Source of the DNA: Roseivirga seohaensis
Lineage (GTDB): Bacteria; Bacteroidota; Bacteroidia; Cytophagales; Cyclobacteriaceae
DNA length: 64,000 bases
Assembly (NCBI RefSeq): GCF_001592945.1
Contig: NZ_LRPB01000001.1
Location: 124,001-188,000 of the forward strand
Direction: 5' to 3'
In this document: positions 49,957-58,114 of the stretch, piece by piece
Position numbering within the stretch: the first letter of the stretch is position 1
Layout: each line of letters starts with the position of its first letter
Notes under the pieces: model-generated
Told to the model about the DNA's origin: nothing
Database searches by the model: none
What the model saw: the letters and a program-made list of their open reading frames with translations, nothing else
Translations under genes and position numbers: made by a program

Positions 49957-51924
49957 ATGACAGCTTATTTCAAACCTCTTTTCGCCACTCTCCTTTTTTG
50001 TTTTTGCTTGAGTTTGAAGGCTCAAAGAGAGAAAATCAAATTTGGAGCAGTTAGTTTATCAGATCTTCAAAGTGATGATTTCGAAAAATACGAGGATGCT
50101 GAGGCAGTTGTTCTTTTTGATGGAGGAGTGGCTAACTTTATTGAGGAAGAAGGCAGGTTCATTATAGTGTTTGAAAGAACCAGACGAATTAAGATTTTAA
50201 CAAAATCTGGTTTAGATTTCTCAAATATCAATATTCCATACTATCAGCAGGATATGCGAAATACGGAATTGATTTATGACATTAAAGCAATGAGCCACAC
50301 ACTGGTAAATGGAGTTGATCAGAAAAATGAATTGAACAAAAGTGATATTTATGACGAAAAGATCAACAGCAATTGGCATCAAAAGAAATTTGCTATTCCA
50401 GGAGTTAAGGAGGGGTCGGTAATCGAATATTCTTACATATTGAAATCACCTTTCATGTTTAACCTTCCTGACTGGGAGTTTCAAAGTAAAATACCTACAC
50501 AATACAGTGAGTACGAAGTGCATGTGGTGCCATTTTATGAATACACCTACCTAGCACAAGGGATTAAGAAGTTTGATTATTCAAACTCACAAGTGGGAAT
50601 TGGTAGCCGAAGGTTTGCCACGATAGACTTTAAAGAAATGGTGTACGAGTTTGCCATGAAAGACACTCCTGCATTTACTGATGTTCAATACATAACCTCT
50701 ATAAATGATTATATAATCAAAATGGATTGGCAGCTGGCAAAAATTATTCGTCCGAATGGTTCAAAAGAAGAAATAATAACTACTTGGGCTCAGATGGTTG
50801 AGAGCATGCTCAAGTCTGATAATTTCGGAAAGTTCATCAAATCGAGTTCAAAAAGTGTAGAGAAAATGATCAAAGATGATCAGCGCCTACAAGAAATTTC
50901 AAAATTGGAAAACTTTGAAAAAGCCAAAGAACTCACTCGATATGTAAAAGAAAACTACAGATGGAATCGAATGAGAGGAAAATATGCCTCTAAAAATGTA
51001 AAGGAGTTTCTAAATGAAACTACAGGATCTACTGCGGAACTCAACCTTTTCTTAATAGGAATGTTAAGGGCTTTTGATATTGAAGCTTATCCCGTTATAC
51101 TGAGTACTCGAGATCATGGAAAGATAAAGATCGATTACCCTTTCGAGAGTTTTTTTAATACTTTGGCCATTTTAGTTGAGGTAGATCAGCAGCTTTATCT
51201 CACAGAAGCCACAGAAAAAGAGTTAGAATTTGGTAAACTACCCGCTGAATACCTCAATGAGAAAGGGCTAATCATAGATAATGAAAAACAAGGTTGGGTC
51301 GATCTAAATATAACCTTGCCTTCTTTAGAAAGTGAGGATATGAAACTTACATTGAATCCATCAACACTTAAACTTGAGGGTGAATTTGTAAAAACATTAA
51401 CCGATTACGATGCCCTCCGGTACAAAAGAAACAAGAATTTAATTCAAACAGAGCTTAACAATAGTTATAACCTTATTGGAGATATCCAATACCCTGAAAC
51501 AAACTCTCCTTCAACACCTTATACACTTAAGTATGAAGCTTCATACCCAGTGTCAACTTTTGAAGGAAAAATTTATTTTCACCCATTCTTGAACAAGGCT
51601 CCTACAATAAACCCACTAAAAGCCGAGGACAGAACTTACCCCGTAGATTTTACTTACAGTCAGAAGAAGCAGTTTAATACAATTATTGAGATTCCAGATG
51701 GCTATTCTTTTTCAGTAATACCTGAGAGTGTTCAATTTTCAAACTCATTAATTGATTTCTCATTTGAAACTCTTTTAGACCCTTCTAAGCAGAAAATGAT
51801 AGCAATTTCAACTTACGTATTAAAAAAAGCCGTCTATGACCCTAAAGAATACAAACAGCTTAAAAGTTACTTAGCACAAATTACTGAGGCTTACAATAAG
51901 CAAATCACAGTGGAAAAACAGTGA
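49957..51924 (+). CDS. Secreted DUF3857 protein 2 (degenerate transglutaminase)
   Basis: A 655-residue paralogue of the preceding gene with the same architecture: signal peptide ending near SLKAQ, DUF3857 domain (about 60-230), a transglutaminase-like core (about 310-450), and a C-terminal beta domain. In the core the expected GDCK is replaced by TGSTAELNLFLIGMLRAF, so the catalytic cysteine is missing and the enzyme is probably inactive; it may be a binding or regulatory partner. It starts 2 bases after its partner's stop, so co-translation is likely. Confidence 0.85.
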   Translation: MTAYFKPLFATLLFCFCLSLKAQREKIKFGAVSLSDLQSDDFEKYEDAEAVVLFDGGVANFIEEEGRFIIVFERTRRIKILTKSGLDFSNINIPYYQQDMRNTELIYDIKAMSHTLVNGVDQKNELNKSDIYDEKINSNWHQKKFAIPGVKEGSVIEYSYILKSPFMFNLPDWEFQSKIPTQYSEYEVHVVPFYEYTYLAQGIKKFDYSNSQVGIGSRRFATIDFKEMVYEFAMKDTPAFTDVQYITSINDYIIKMDWQLAKIIRPNGSKEEIITTWAQMVESMLKSDNFGKFIKSSSKSVEKMIKDDQRLQEISKLENFEKAKELTRYVKENYRWNRMRGKYASKNVKEFLNETTGSTAELNLFLIGMLRAFDIEAYPVILSTRDHGKIKIDYPFESFFNTLAILVEVDQQLYLTEATEKELEFGKLPAEYLNEKGLIIDNEKQGWVDLNITLPSLESEDMKLTLNPSTLKLEGEFVKTLTDYDALRYKRNKNLIQTELNNSYNLIGDIQYPETNSPSTPYTLKYEASYPVSTFEGKIYFHPFLNKAPTINPLKAEDRTYPVDFTYSQKKQFNTIIEIPDGYSFSVIPESVQFSNSLIDFSFETLLDPSKQKMIAISTYVLKKAVYDPKEYKQLKSYLAQITEAYNKQITVEKQ

Positions 51925-51969
51925 TTTTTATTTAAATTCCGTTTTTAGCATTCAACACCTAAATTCAAT

Positions 51970-53565
51970 ATGAAAAGAATAATCTTTTCCATAACCATAT
52001 TATTCACGTGCTTCTCGCTTCTTGCCCAAAAACACCAAGAAAGGCTCAGTGCAATTGATGTTCAGCATTACCGGTTTGAAATTCAATTGACGGATGATTC
52101 TGACAAAATCAATGGAGTTGCTTTGGTTACAGTGAAGTTCAAGAAGGATCTTCAACAGTTCGATTTAGACCTTGTTAGAACAAAACCAAGTGGCAAGGGC
52201 ATGACTGTAATTGCCTTAATGGCCGATGATAAAAAAATACCTTTTGAGCATTCTGGAGATAAATTAAACATCAACTATGCAGGCAAGGCAGGCCAAAGCC
52301 AAACTTTCACTATTGCCTATGAAGGAATTCCAGAAACTGGCCTTATCATTTCCAAAAACAAATTTGGCGACCGCACCTTCTTCGGAGATAATTACCCCGA
52401 TCGTGGTCAACACTGGCTGCCCATTGTAGATCACCCTTCTGACAAAGCCACTGTAGAATGGGTGGTTACTGCACCGAGTCACTATCAGGTAGTGGGCAAT
52501 GGGCTTTTGGTAGAGCGCACCAATATTAATGATAAAACCATGCTCACACATTGGAAAACAGAAGTTGAACTCCCTACCAAAGTAATGGTGATTGGCGTAG
52601 CGCGTTTTGCAATTCAGAATGTAGCCAATGTTTATGGCGCAACAGTTTCAAGTTGGATTTATCCGCAAGACAGAGAAAAAGGCTTTTATGATTATGCTCC
52701 TGCAGCTCCAATTTTAGATTGGTTTATTAACCATGTGGGTGATTACCCTTTTGCCAAATTGGCCAATGTTCAATCTAAAACACAGTTTGGAGGAATGGAA
52801 AACGCAGGTAATATTTTCTATTCTGAAAACTCTGTAACAGGAAAACGAAGTGTAGAAGGACTACTCGCACACGAAATTGCCCACCAGTGGTTTGGTAATT
52901 CGGCATCGGAAGGCAACTGGCATCACGCTTGGTTGAGCGAAGGTTTTGCCACCTATTTCACCATTCTTTATATGGAACAAAAATATGGCAGAACGAAGGC
53001 TTGGGAAACTGTTTTAGGAAATAGAAATCAGGTAATTGCTTTTAGTAAAAAGAACCGAGTGCCTATTGTAGACACTTCTGTAGAAAACTATATGGAAATT
53101 CTGAATGCCAACACTTATCAAAAAGGGGGCTGGGTGCTGCATATGCTTAGAAAAGAGGTGGGTGACGAAATGTTTTGGGAAGCAATTCGCAAGTACTATA
53201 ACAAATACAAGTTCTCTAATGCGCTATCTGACGATTTGAAAGAGGTTTTTGAGTCCGTTTCAGGCAAAGACTTCGATGCTTTTTTCAAACAATGGGTGTA
53301 TCAAGCAGGTCAACCAGAAATAGAAGCCACATGGAGTTACTCTAAAGGCCAATTGAACTTAGAGCTGAACCAAACCCAGAAAGAAGATTTCACTTTCAAT
53401 TTAGAAATTGAATTGGTGTATTCGGATGGTTCAACAGAACGTAAAACCATTTTGGTAAATTCAAAAAATCAAAAATGGACTCCAAAATTAGGCAATAAAC
53501 CCGTTAAAGTAATTCTTGATCCAGATGCTTGGTTACTTTTTGAAGCTACCTTAAAAGAAAAGTAG
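51970..53565 (+). CDS. M1-family metallo-aminopeptidase
   Basis: A 531-residue exported zinc peptidase with signal peptide (ending SLLAQ). The exopeptidase motif GGMENAG is at about residue 274, and the zinc site HEIAHQWFGN at 301-310 with the third ligand Glu in WLSEGFATYF near 324. It is shorter than PepN, lacking the last helical domain, as in many Bacteroidota secreted members. It would release N-terminal residues from peptides outside the cytoplasm. It follows the DUF3857 pair by 45 bases and may be in the same operon. Confidence 0.95.
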   Translation: MKRIIFSITILFTCFSLLAQKHQERLSAIDVQHYRFEIQLTDDSDKINGVALVTVKFKKDLQQFDLDLVRTKPSGKGMTVIALMADDKKIPFEHSGDKLNINYAGKAGQSQTFTIAYEGIPETGLIISKNKFGDRTFFGDNYPDRGQHWLPIVDHPSDKATVEWVVTAPSHYQVVGNGLLVERTNINDKTMLTHWKTEVELPTKVMVIGVARFAIQNVANVYGATVSSWIYPQDREKGFYDYAPAAPILDWFINHVGDYPFAKLANVQSKTQFGGMENAGNIFYSENSVTGKRSVEGLLAHEIAHQWFGNSASEGNWHHAWLSEGFATYFTILYMEQKYGRTKAWETVLGNRNQVIAFSKKNRVPIVDTSVENYMEILNANTYQKGGWVLHMLRKEVGDEMFWEAIRKYYNKYKFSNALSDDLKEVFESVSGKDFDAFFKQWVYQAGQPEIEATWSYSKGQLNLELNQTQKEDFTFNLEIELVYSDGSTERKTILVNSKNQKWTPKLGNKPVKVILDPDAWLLFEATLKEK

Positions 53566-53601
53566 GTTTTTTGAACCGAAAACCCTTTTCAACAAAACCT
53601 T

Positions 53602-53609
53602 TATCTTTG
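53602..53609 (+). promoter_or_regulatory. Bacteroidota -7 box upstream of the PhnA-like gene
   Basis: TATCTTTG matches the TAnnTTTG consensus exactly and is followed by C, the most frequent next base. It lies 19 bases before the start codon at 53628. No properly spaced -33 element was recognised. Confidence 0.6.
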
Positions 53610-53627
53610 CGGCTTATTCAATAACAA

Positions 53628-53837
53628 ATGGAAACGAAAGACAGTAACGGTAACATTCTAGAAGACGGTGATTCAGTTCACGTAACCAAAGATTTGAAAG
53701 TAAAAGGAATGAACACTACCCTAAAAAGAGGCAACTTAATTAAGGGCATTCGACTAACGGGTAGTCCGGAAGAAGTAGAATGTAGGGTAGGAAAAAGCCA
53801 AATTGTATTGAAAACAATGTTTTTGAAGAAGGCTTAA
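53628..53837 (+). CDS. PhnA-domain protein
   Basis: A 69-residue protein matching the C-terminal PhnA domain: DSNGNILEDGDSVHVTKDLKVKG, LKRGNLIKGIRL and the terminal GKSQIVLKTMFLKK. The N-terminal zinc ribbon of full-length PhnA is absent, as is usual for the stand-alone Bacteroidota form. The family name refers to phosphonate uptake clusters, but the domain itself has no proven role in phosphonate metabolism. It converges with the Gre-like gene, 9 bases from its stop. Confidence 0.9.
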   Translation: METKDSNGNILEDGDSVHVTKDLKVKGMNTTLKRGNLIKGIRLTGSPEEVECRVGKSQIVLKTMFLKKA

Positions 53838-53846
53838 GTCTAATTT

Positions 53847-54299
53847 TTAGAGAACTTCAAGGAGGTTGATTTGTTTTCCACCGAACTCAAATGAATCTCC
53901 TTTCTTTTTGCCCAACATGGCCCTACCTATTGGCGAAGCTGGTGAGACTGCAAAATACACTCCCCCTTCCTCCTTAATTTGCCCTAAAGACACCGAAACG
54001 AAATATTTAGCGCTTGCGGTAATGGCCAAGGCGCCAAGTTCAACTTGTTCGTTCCTCTTGTCAGTATTAATTTGAGATAAGCCCATTTTCATTTTGGAAA
54101 CCTCTGAAAGCTGGGTAGCTAATTTCTCCTTTTCGAGGTGCATCATAGCGCGACCAGTTTCATACTTATCGCCAGCGCTACTCTTTGTTTCCTCATTGGC
54201 CGAAGCTTGTGCATTACGCATGGCTTCTTCAATATGAGCCACTCGCTCGTCAACGAGTTTGAGGCATAAATCATAAATTTTGGCTTTGATTTCGAACAT
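53847..54299 (-). CDS. GreA/GreB-like transcription factor
   Basis: A 150-residue protein with an N-terminal helical coiled coil (about 1-80) and a C-terminal GreA/GreB-type FKBP-like domain (GALAITASAKYFVSVS, VYFAVSPASPIGRAMLGKKKGDSFEFGG). The acidic tip that reactivates RNA polymerase in true Gre factors is not clearly present, so it may be a Gre-like secondary-channel factor such as Rnk/Gfh. Databases often mislabel this family as 3-oxoacyl-ACP synthase, which is wrong. Single gene. Confidence 0.82.
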   Translation of the reverse strand: MFEIKAKIYDLCLKLVDERVAHIEEAMRNAQASANEETKSSAGDKYETGRAMMHLEKEKLATQLSEVSKMKMGLSQINTDKRNEQVELGALAITASAKYFVSVSLGQIKEEGGVYFAVSPASPIGRAMLGKKKGDSFEFGGKQINLLEVL

Positions 54300-54429
54300 T
54301 TACGCAAGGTGGTTCAAGATATTCTCACGTACAAATCGCAAAAGAGAATTTCTTTAAAAACGACCTTTTACGACTATAATTTAGAAACTTAAAAAGTATT
54401 GTTAACTTTCTATCCTAACCGAGACTCAC

Positions 54430-54849
54430 ATGCTTTACGAATTAATTTATTACAGCAAAGCTGTGCTCAATAGTGAAGATTACGATATAGAAAGTATTCT
54501 TGAAACCGCACGTGAGTTTAATGCCAAACATCACATTACTGGCTGTCTTCTTTTTCACAACAATCAGTTTTTACAAATTCTAGAAGGAGATTTTGATCGG
54601 ATTAATGCACTCTATAAAAGCATTCGTAGAGATGAGCGACATCATAGCGTCATTACTCTCTGTATGCAAGAAATTAACACCTTATCTTTCAGAAATTGGA
54701 GCATGGCCTATCAGAAATTCACAAATGACTCAATAAAAAGCACCCTTGGTATTGATGATTTTCATAAAATCATAGAGAGTGAAAACTTTGGAAAAACCTC
54801 CAAAGACATTTTCAAAAAAATAAGCAACACAATTCTTGAGACGAGTTAA
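54430..54849 (+). CDS. BLUF-domain blue-light photoreceptor
   Basis: A 139-residue protein that is almost entirely a BLUF domain. The flavin-binding and photocycle residues are in place: Tyr7 (YYSKA), Asn31, Gln49 in FLQILEG, Trp90 and Met92 in NWSMAY. Blue light would shift the FAD hydrogen bonds, signalling to a partner through the C-terminal helices (105-139), since no effector domain is fused. The gene overlaps the convergent ald stop by 4 bases. Its partner is not obvious from the neighbours. Confidence 0.93.
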   Translation: MLYELIYYSKAVLNSEDYDIESILETAREFNAKHHITGCLLFHNNQFLQILEGDFDRINALYKSIRRDERHHSVITLCMQEINTLSFRNWSMAYQKFTNDSIKSTLGIDDFHKIIESENFGKTSKDIFKKISNTILETS

Positions 54850-56072
54850 AAGCGGGCGGCCAGCAAAAGGCCTAAGTCTTTAAAAGGAAGGTTAAACCTT
54901 CTAGCGATTGCTAAGTTTGTGGTACTTCCTTTATAGGCATAAACCCCCTTATTAAACCAACCATACTGATACATCATATCATCTACTCCACCTACTTCCG
55001 CAATTTTTAAAAGAACGGGTGTCAGAATATTGCTCAAAGCCGTGGTAGCGGAACGAGCAGCCCTGGAAGCGATATTCGGAACGCAGTAATGAATCACATC
55101 ATATTTTGTGAAAGTTGGTTTAGCATGGCTCGTGCATTCAGAAGTTTCTATGCAGCCACCTTGGTCAATAGAAACATCAATGATTACAGCACCAGATTTC
55201 ATTTGAGACACCATTTCCTCTGTCACCACGCAACGAGCCCTTCCCTTTTCTGCACGTAGGGCTCCGATTACCACATCGGCAGATTTTAAAGATTGCGCGA
55301 GTGTTACCGAGTCGATGGTGGAGGTAAAAACCTGGCTTCCAAGCTTATGTTTTATTCTTCGAAGTTTATAGAGTTCATTATCGAAAATCCGAACTTCGGC
55401 ACCTAAACCCAAAGCCGCTCTGGCTGAATATTCGCCTACGGTACCTGCTCCCAGAATTATAACTCTGCTAGGCGGAACCCCTGTAATTCCACCTAAAACT
55501 ACCCCCTTGCCCCCGCTCACGGTACTCATTAATTCAGATGCGATAGGAATAGCCATACTTCCTGCCAATTCGCTCATGGCATTCACAATCGGAAGCCCAC
55601 CTACTTTGTCTTCCAACATTTCATAGCCAATGGCGGTAATTTTTTTTCTGTTTAAGGCATTAAAATATTCAGCTGATGAGCTACCCAATTGTAAAGCGGA
55701 GAAAAGGGTTGAACCAGGTTTCATCAAAGCAATTTCCTTTAAGGTAGGTGGCTCAACTTTTACTATAATATTAGCCTCAAATGCTTCCTTATTCGAATAG
55801 ACTATTTTTGAACCTTGCTCGCTAAAGTCGTTGTCTAAGAAAAATGTCTTTTTACCTGCACTTTGCTCTACCAATACCTCTTGTCCATTATTTACCAGAA
55901 TACCAGTAGCAGCAGGGGTAAGCGCAATGCGACTTTCCTGATAAGATATTTCGCTAGGAATGGAAATATTGAGCGACTTACTGCCCGACTTAACCTTCAT
56001 TAACTTTTCTTGGGGGTAAAGGCTACTCTCCTTGGCCAATTCAGCAAACCCCGATTTCTTACCCTCAGTCAT
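54846..56072 (-). CDS. ald: Alanine dehydrogenase
   Basis: A 408-residue NAD-dependent enzyme interconverting alanine and pyruvate plus ammonia. The N-terminal part has IPSEISYQESRIALTP and KVEPP, the Rossmann loop is ILGAGTVGEYSARAALGLGAEVRIFDN, and the active-site region DVSIDQGGCIETS and YCVPNIASRAARSAT are standard for Ald. The Bacteroidota form carries an extra N-terminal 35 residues (MTEGKKSGFAELAKES...). It overlaps tsaE by 8 bases and is the last gene of the porX-tsaE-ald unit. Confidence 0.93.
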   Translation of the reverse strand: MTEGKKSGFAELAKESSLYPQEKLMKVKSGSKSLNISIPSEISYQESRIALTPAATGILVNNGQEVLVEQSAGKKTFFLDNDFSEQGSKIVYSNKEAFEANIIVKVEPPTLKEIALMKPGSTLFSALQLGSSSAEYFNALNRKKITAIGYEMLEDKVGGLPIVNAMSELAGSMAIPIASELMSTVSGGKGVVLGGITGVPPSRVIILGAGTVGEYSARAALGLGAEVRIFDNELYKLRRIKHKLGSQVFTSTIDSVTLAQSLKSADVVIGALRAEKGRARCVVTEEMVSQMKSGAVIIDVSIDQGGCIETSECTSHAKPTFTKYDVIHYCVPNIASRAARSATTALSNILTPVLLKIAEVGGVDDMMYQYGWFNKGVYAYKGSTTNLAIARRFNLPFKDLGLLLAARF

Positions 56073-56499
56073 GTTTAGTTAGTTTAATTACTCTGGAACT
56101 ATCGTCTAATACCTCAATGAATATCTTCATATACTCATCAGGAATCAATTCACTAATTTTTTCAGGCCATTCGATCAAACACAAATTACCAGAATCGAAA
56201 TATTCTTCCACTCCAATATTGGCCAGTTCTTCAATGTCTTCAATTCTATAAAAATCGAAATGGTAAATGGTTCGCCCGCTATTAGTCAGGTATTCATTTA
56301 CCAACGAAAAAGTTGGACTCTGCACTAAATCCATCACTCCTAAATTATTGCAAATTGCTTTTGAGAGCGTGGTTTTACCAGCTCCCATTTGCCCCATTAG
56401 CAGCCAAATATTATGCTCCTTACCAAAAGCTGTTATTTTTTGGGCTACGTTTTTTAAATCGTTTAGCCCTTTTGATTCCAAGCGCAATTCAGTAGTCAT
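56065..56499 (-). CDS. tsaE: tRNA threonylcarbamoyladenosine biosynthesis protein TsaE
   Basis: A 144-residue P-loop ATPase that drives the TsaBDE complex making the t6A37 modification of tRNA. Walker A is GQMGAGKTT (36-44), followed by the conserved VQSPTFSLVNEY and HFDFYRIED, and a terminal LIEWPEKISELIP segment, all family hallmarks. It starts within the porX stop codon (TAATG arrangement) and overlaps ald by 8 bases. Confidence 0.95.
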   Translation of the reverse strand: MTTELRLESKGLNDLKNVAQKITAFGKEHNIWLLMGQMGAGKTTLSKAICNNLGVMDLVQSPTFSLVNEYLTNSGRTIYHFDFYRIEDIEELANIGVEEYFDSGNLCLIEWPEKISELIPDEYMKIFIEVLDDSSRVIKLTKHD

Positions 56500-58064
56500 T
56501 ATGCCCTTTTCGAATTTAGCGAAATAAAAGGAATAATCATTTCGTCCATAGAGATACCTCCATGTTGAAATGTGTCCTTATAGTATTTCACGTAATGATT
56601 AAAGTTATTTGGGTAAGCGAAGAACAAGTCTTCCGTGGCAAATGCATAAGATGTAGAAACATTTGGTCTTGGCAGGTGAATTTTCTCTGGGTCGCGCACC
56701 GTATAAATGGCCTGACTTTCTTTATAGCCTAAATTCTTCCCATGCTTATACCTTAAGTTGGTGTTCACTGTTTTATCGCCAGCAATTTTAAAGGCCTTTT
56801 TAACCCTATAAGTACCATGATCGGTGGTAATCATTACCCGTAAGCCTTTGTCGCTAATCATTTTCAGAAGCTCGAACAAAGGCGAATGTAAAAACCACGA
56901 TTTGGTTAATGAACGATAAGCTGATTCATCCGCTGCCAGTTCGCGAATCATTCGCATATCTGTTCGGGCATGAGAGAGCATATCTACAAAATTGTAAACC
57001 ACCACGTTCAAATCATTCTGAAGCAGATTATTAAACTGGTCGTTCAACTGCTTTCCTTGTGAAGAATGAATGATTTTATTGTAGCTCGTTTTTATGTTCA
57101 ACCTTAACCTTTGAATCTGCCGCTTTAAGAACTCCTCTTCATTGTTGTTCTTTCCTTCATCATCTTCATCATTATCGCTCACCCATAAATCCCTTTCCCT
57201 TTTCGACATTTCTAAAGGCATTTGACCTGAAAAAATAGAATTTCTGGCATAAGCTGTAGTGGTAGGCAAAATGGAATAATAAGCTGATTCTTCAAGTATG
57301 TTAAAATAATCTGTCAACTCACCTTCAATGGTTTTCCATTGGTCGTAACGCAGATTATCAATCACAATCAGAAATAAGGGTTTATCCTTAACTTGCGGAA
57401 AGACCTTTGTTTTCAGTAAGTTATTCGAAAGCAACGGACGGTCGATATTTGGATCATTCAACCAATCTTCATAATTATCGATTACAAACTGAGCAAAATT
57501 ACTATTGGCTTCAATTTTCTGCATGTCCAAAATTTCGGCCATGCTTTTATTTTCTGTTTTATCAATTTCAAGTTCCCAATACACCAGTTTTTTATGAATT
57601 TCAACCCACTCTTTATGATCCATATATTCATTATAGGCCATACTGATGTTTCTAAACTCTTGCTGGTATTCAATATTAGTACGCTCGGTTACTAACCTTT
57701 TATTATCAAGAATTTTCTTTACGGAAAGTAAAATCTGACTTGGATTCAAAGGTTTGATCAAATAATCGGCAATATGAGAGCCAATGGCTTCTTCCATAAT
57801 GCTCTCTTCTTCGCTTTTAGTAATCATTACCACAGGCAAAGAAGGTCGCTTACTTTTAATGTATTTGAGGGTTTCAAGGCCCGTCATACCAGGCATATTC
57901 TCATCTAAAAAAACCACATCAAACTGCTGGTCTTCAACCGCCTCAATAGCATCTGCCCCACTCGCAACGGGAGTAATGTCATAACCTCTATCAGTAAGAA
58001 ACAAGATGTGTGGTTTAAGCAGGTCTATCTCATCATCTGCCCATAAAATATTATATCTTTGCAT
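56499..58064 (-). CDS. porX: PorX, response regulator with PglZ domain
   Basis: A 521-residue protein with a receiver domain (1-120; acidic Asp10/Asp11, phospho-acceptor Asp54 in FLDENMPGM, Lys in LIKPLNP) and a C-terminal PglZ/alkaline-phosphatase-superfamily domain (about 200-521; YSILPTTTAYARNSIFSGQ, MITTDHGTYRV). PorX is the partner of the PorY kinase and controls type IX secretion through its phosphodiesterase and an ECF sigma factor in Porphyromonas. Its stop codon shares a base with the tsaE start (TAATG). The gene starts opposite a plus-strand -7-like box. Confidence 0.95.
   Translation of the reverse strand: MQRYNILWADDEIDLLKPHILFLTDRGYDITPVASGADAIEAVEDQQFDVVFLDENMPGMTGLETLKYIKSKRPSLPVVMITKSEEESIMEEAIGSHIADYLIKPLNPSQILLSVKKILDNKRLVTERTNIEYQQEFRNISMAYNEYMDHKEWVEIHKKLVYWELEIDKTENKSMAEILDMQKIEANSNFAQFVIDNYEDWLNDPNIDRPLLSNNLLKTKVFPQVKDKPLFLIVIDNLRYDQWKTIEGELTDYFNILEESAYYSILPTTTAYARNSIFSGQMPLEMSKRERDLWVSDNDEDDEGKNNNEEEFLKRQIQRLRLNIKTSYNKIIHSSQGKQLNDQFNNLLQNDLNVVVYNFVDMLSHARTDMRMIRELAADESAYRSLTKSWFLHSPLFELLKMISDKGLRVMITTDHGTYRVKKAFKIAGDKTVNTNLRYKHGKNLGYKESQAIYTVRDPEKIHLPRPNVSTSYAFATEDLFFAYPNNFNHYVKYYKDTFQHGGISMDEMIIPFISLNSKRA
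58054..58061 (+). promoter_or_regulatory. -7 box for the HD-lpx operon, overlapping the porX start
   Basis: TATCTTTG followed by CA is a near-ideal Bacteroidota -7 element on the plus strand, 54 bases before the HD gene. It abuts the porX start codon, whose complement is 58062-58064, and lies over porX codons 2-4. No matching -33 was found. Confidence 0.5.
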
Positions 58065-58114
58065 AGCTTCGCTTTAGCAACAAGCCCGAATTTAAAGGAA
58101 TTAACGCACAAACT

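Noticed and set aside
53847-54299. 3-oxoacyl-ACP synthase label for the Gre-like gene
   Set aside because: There is no thiolase fold or catalytic Cys-His-His; the coiled coil plus FKBP-like C-terminal domain fits the GreA/GreB family.
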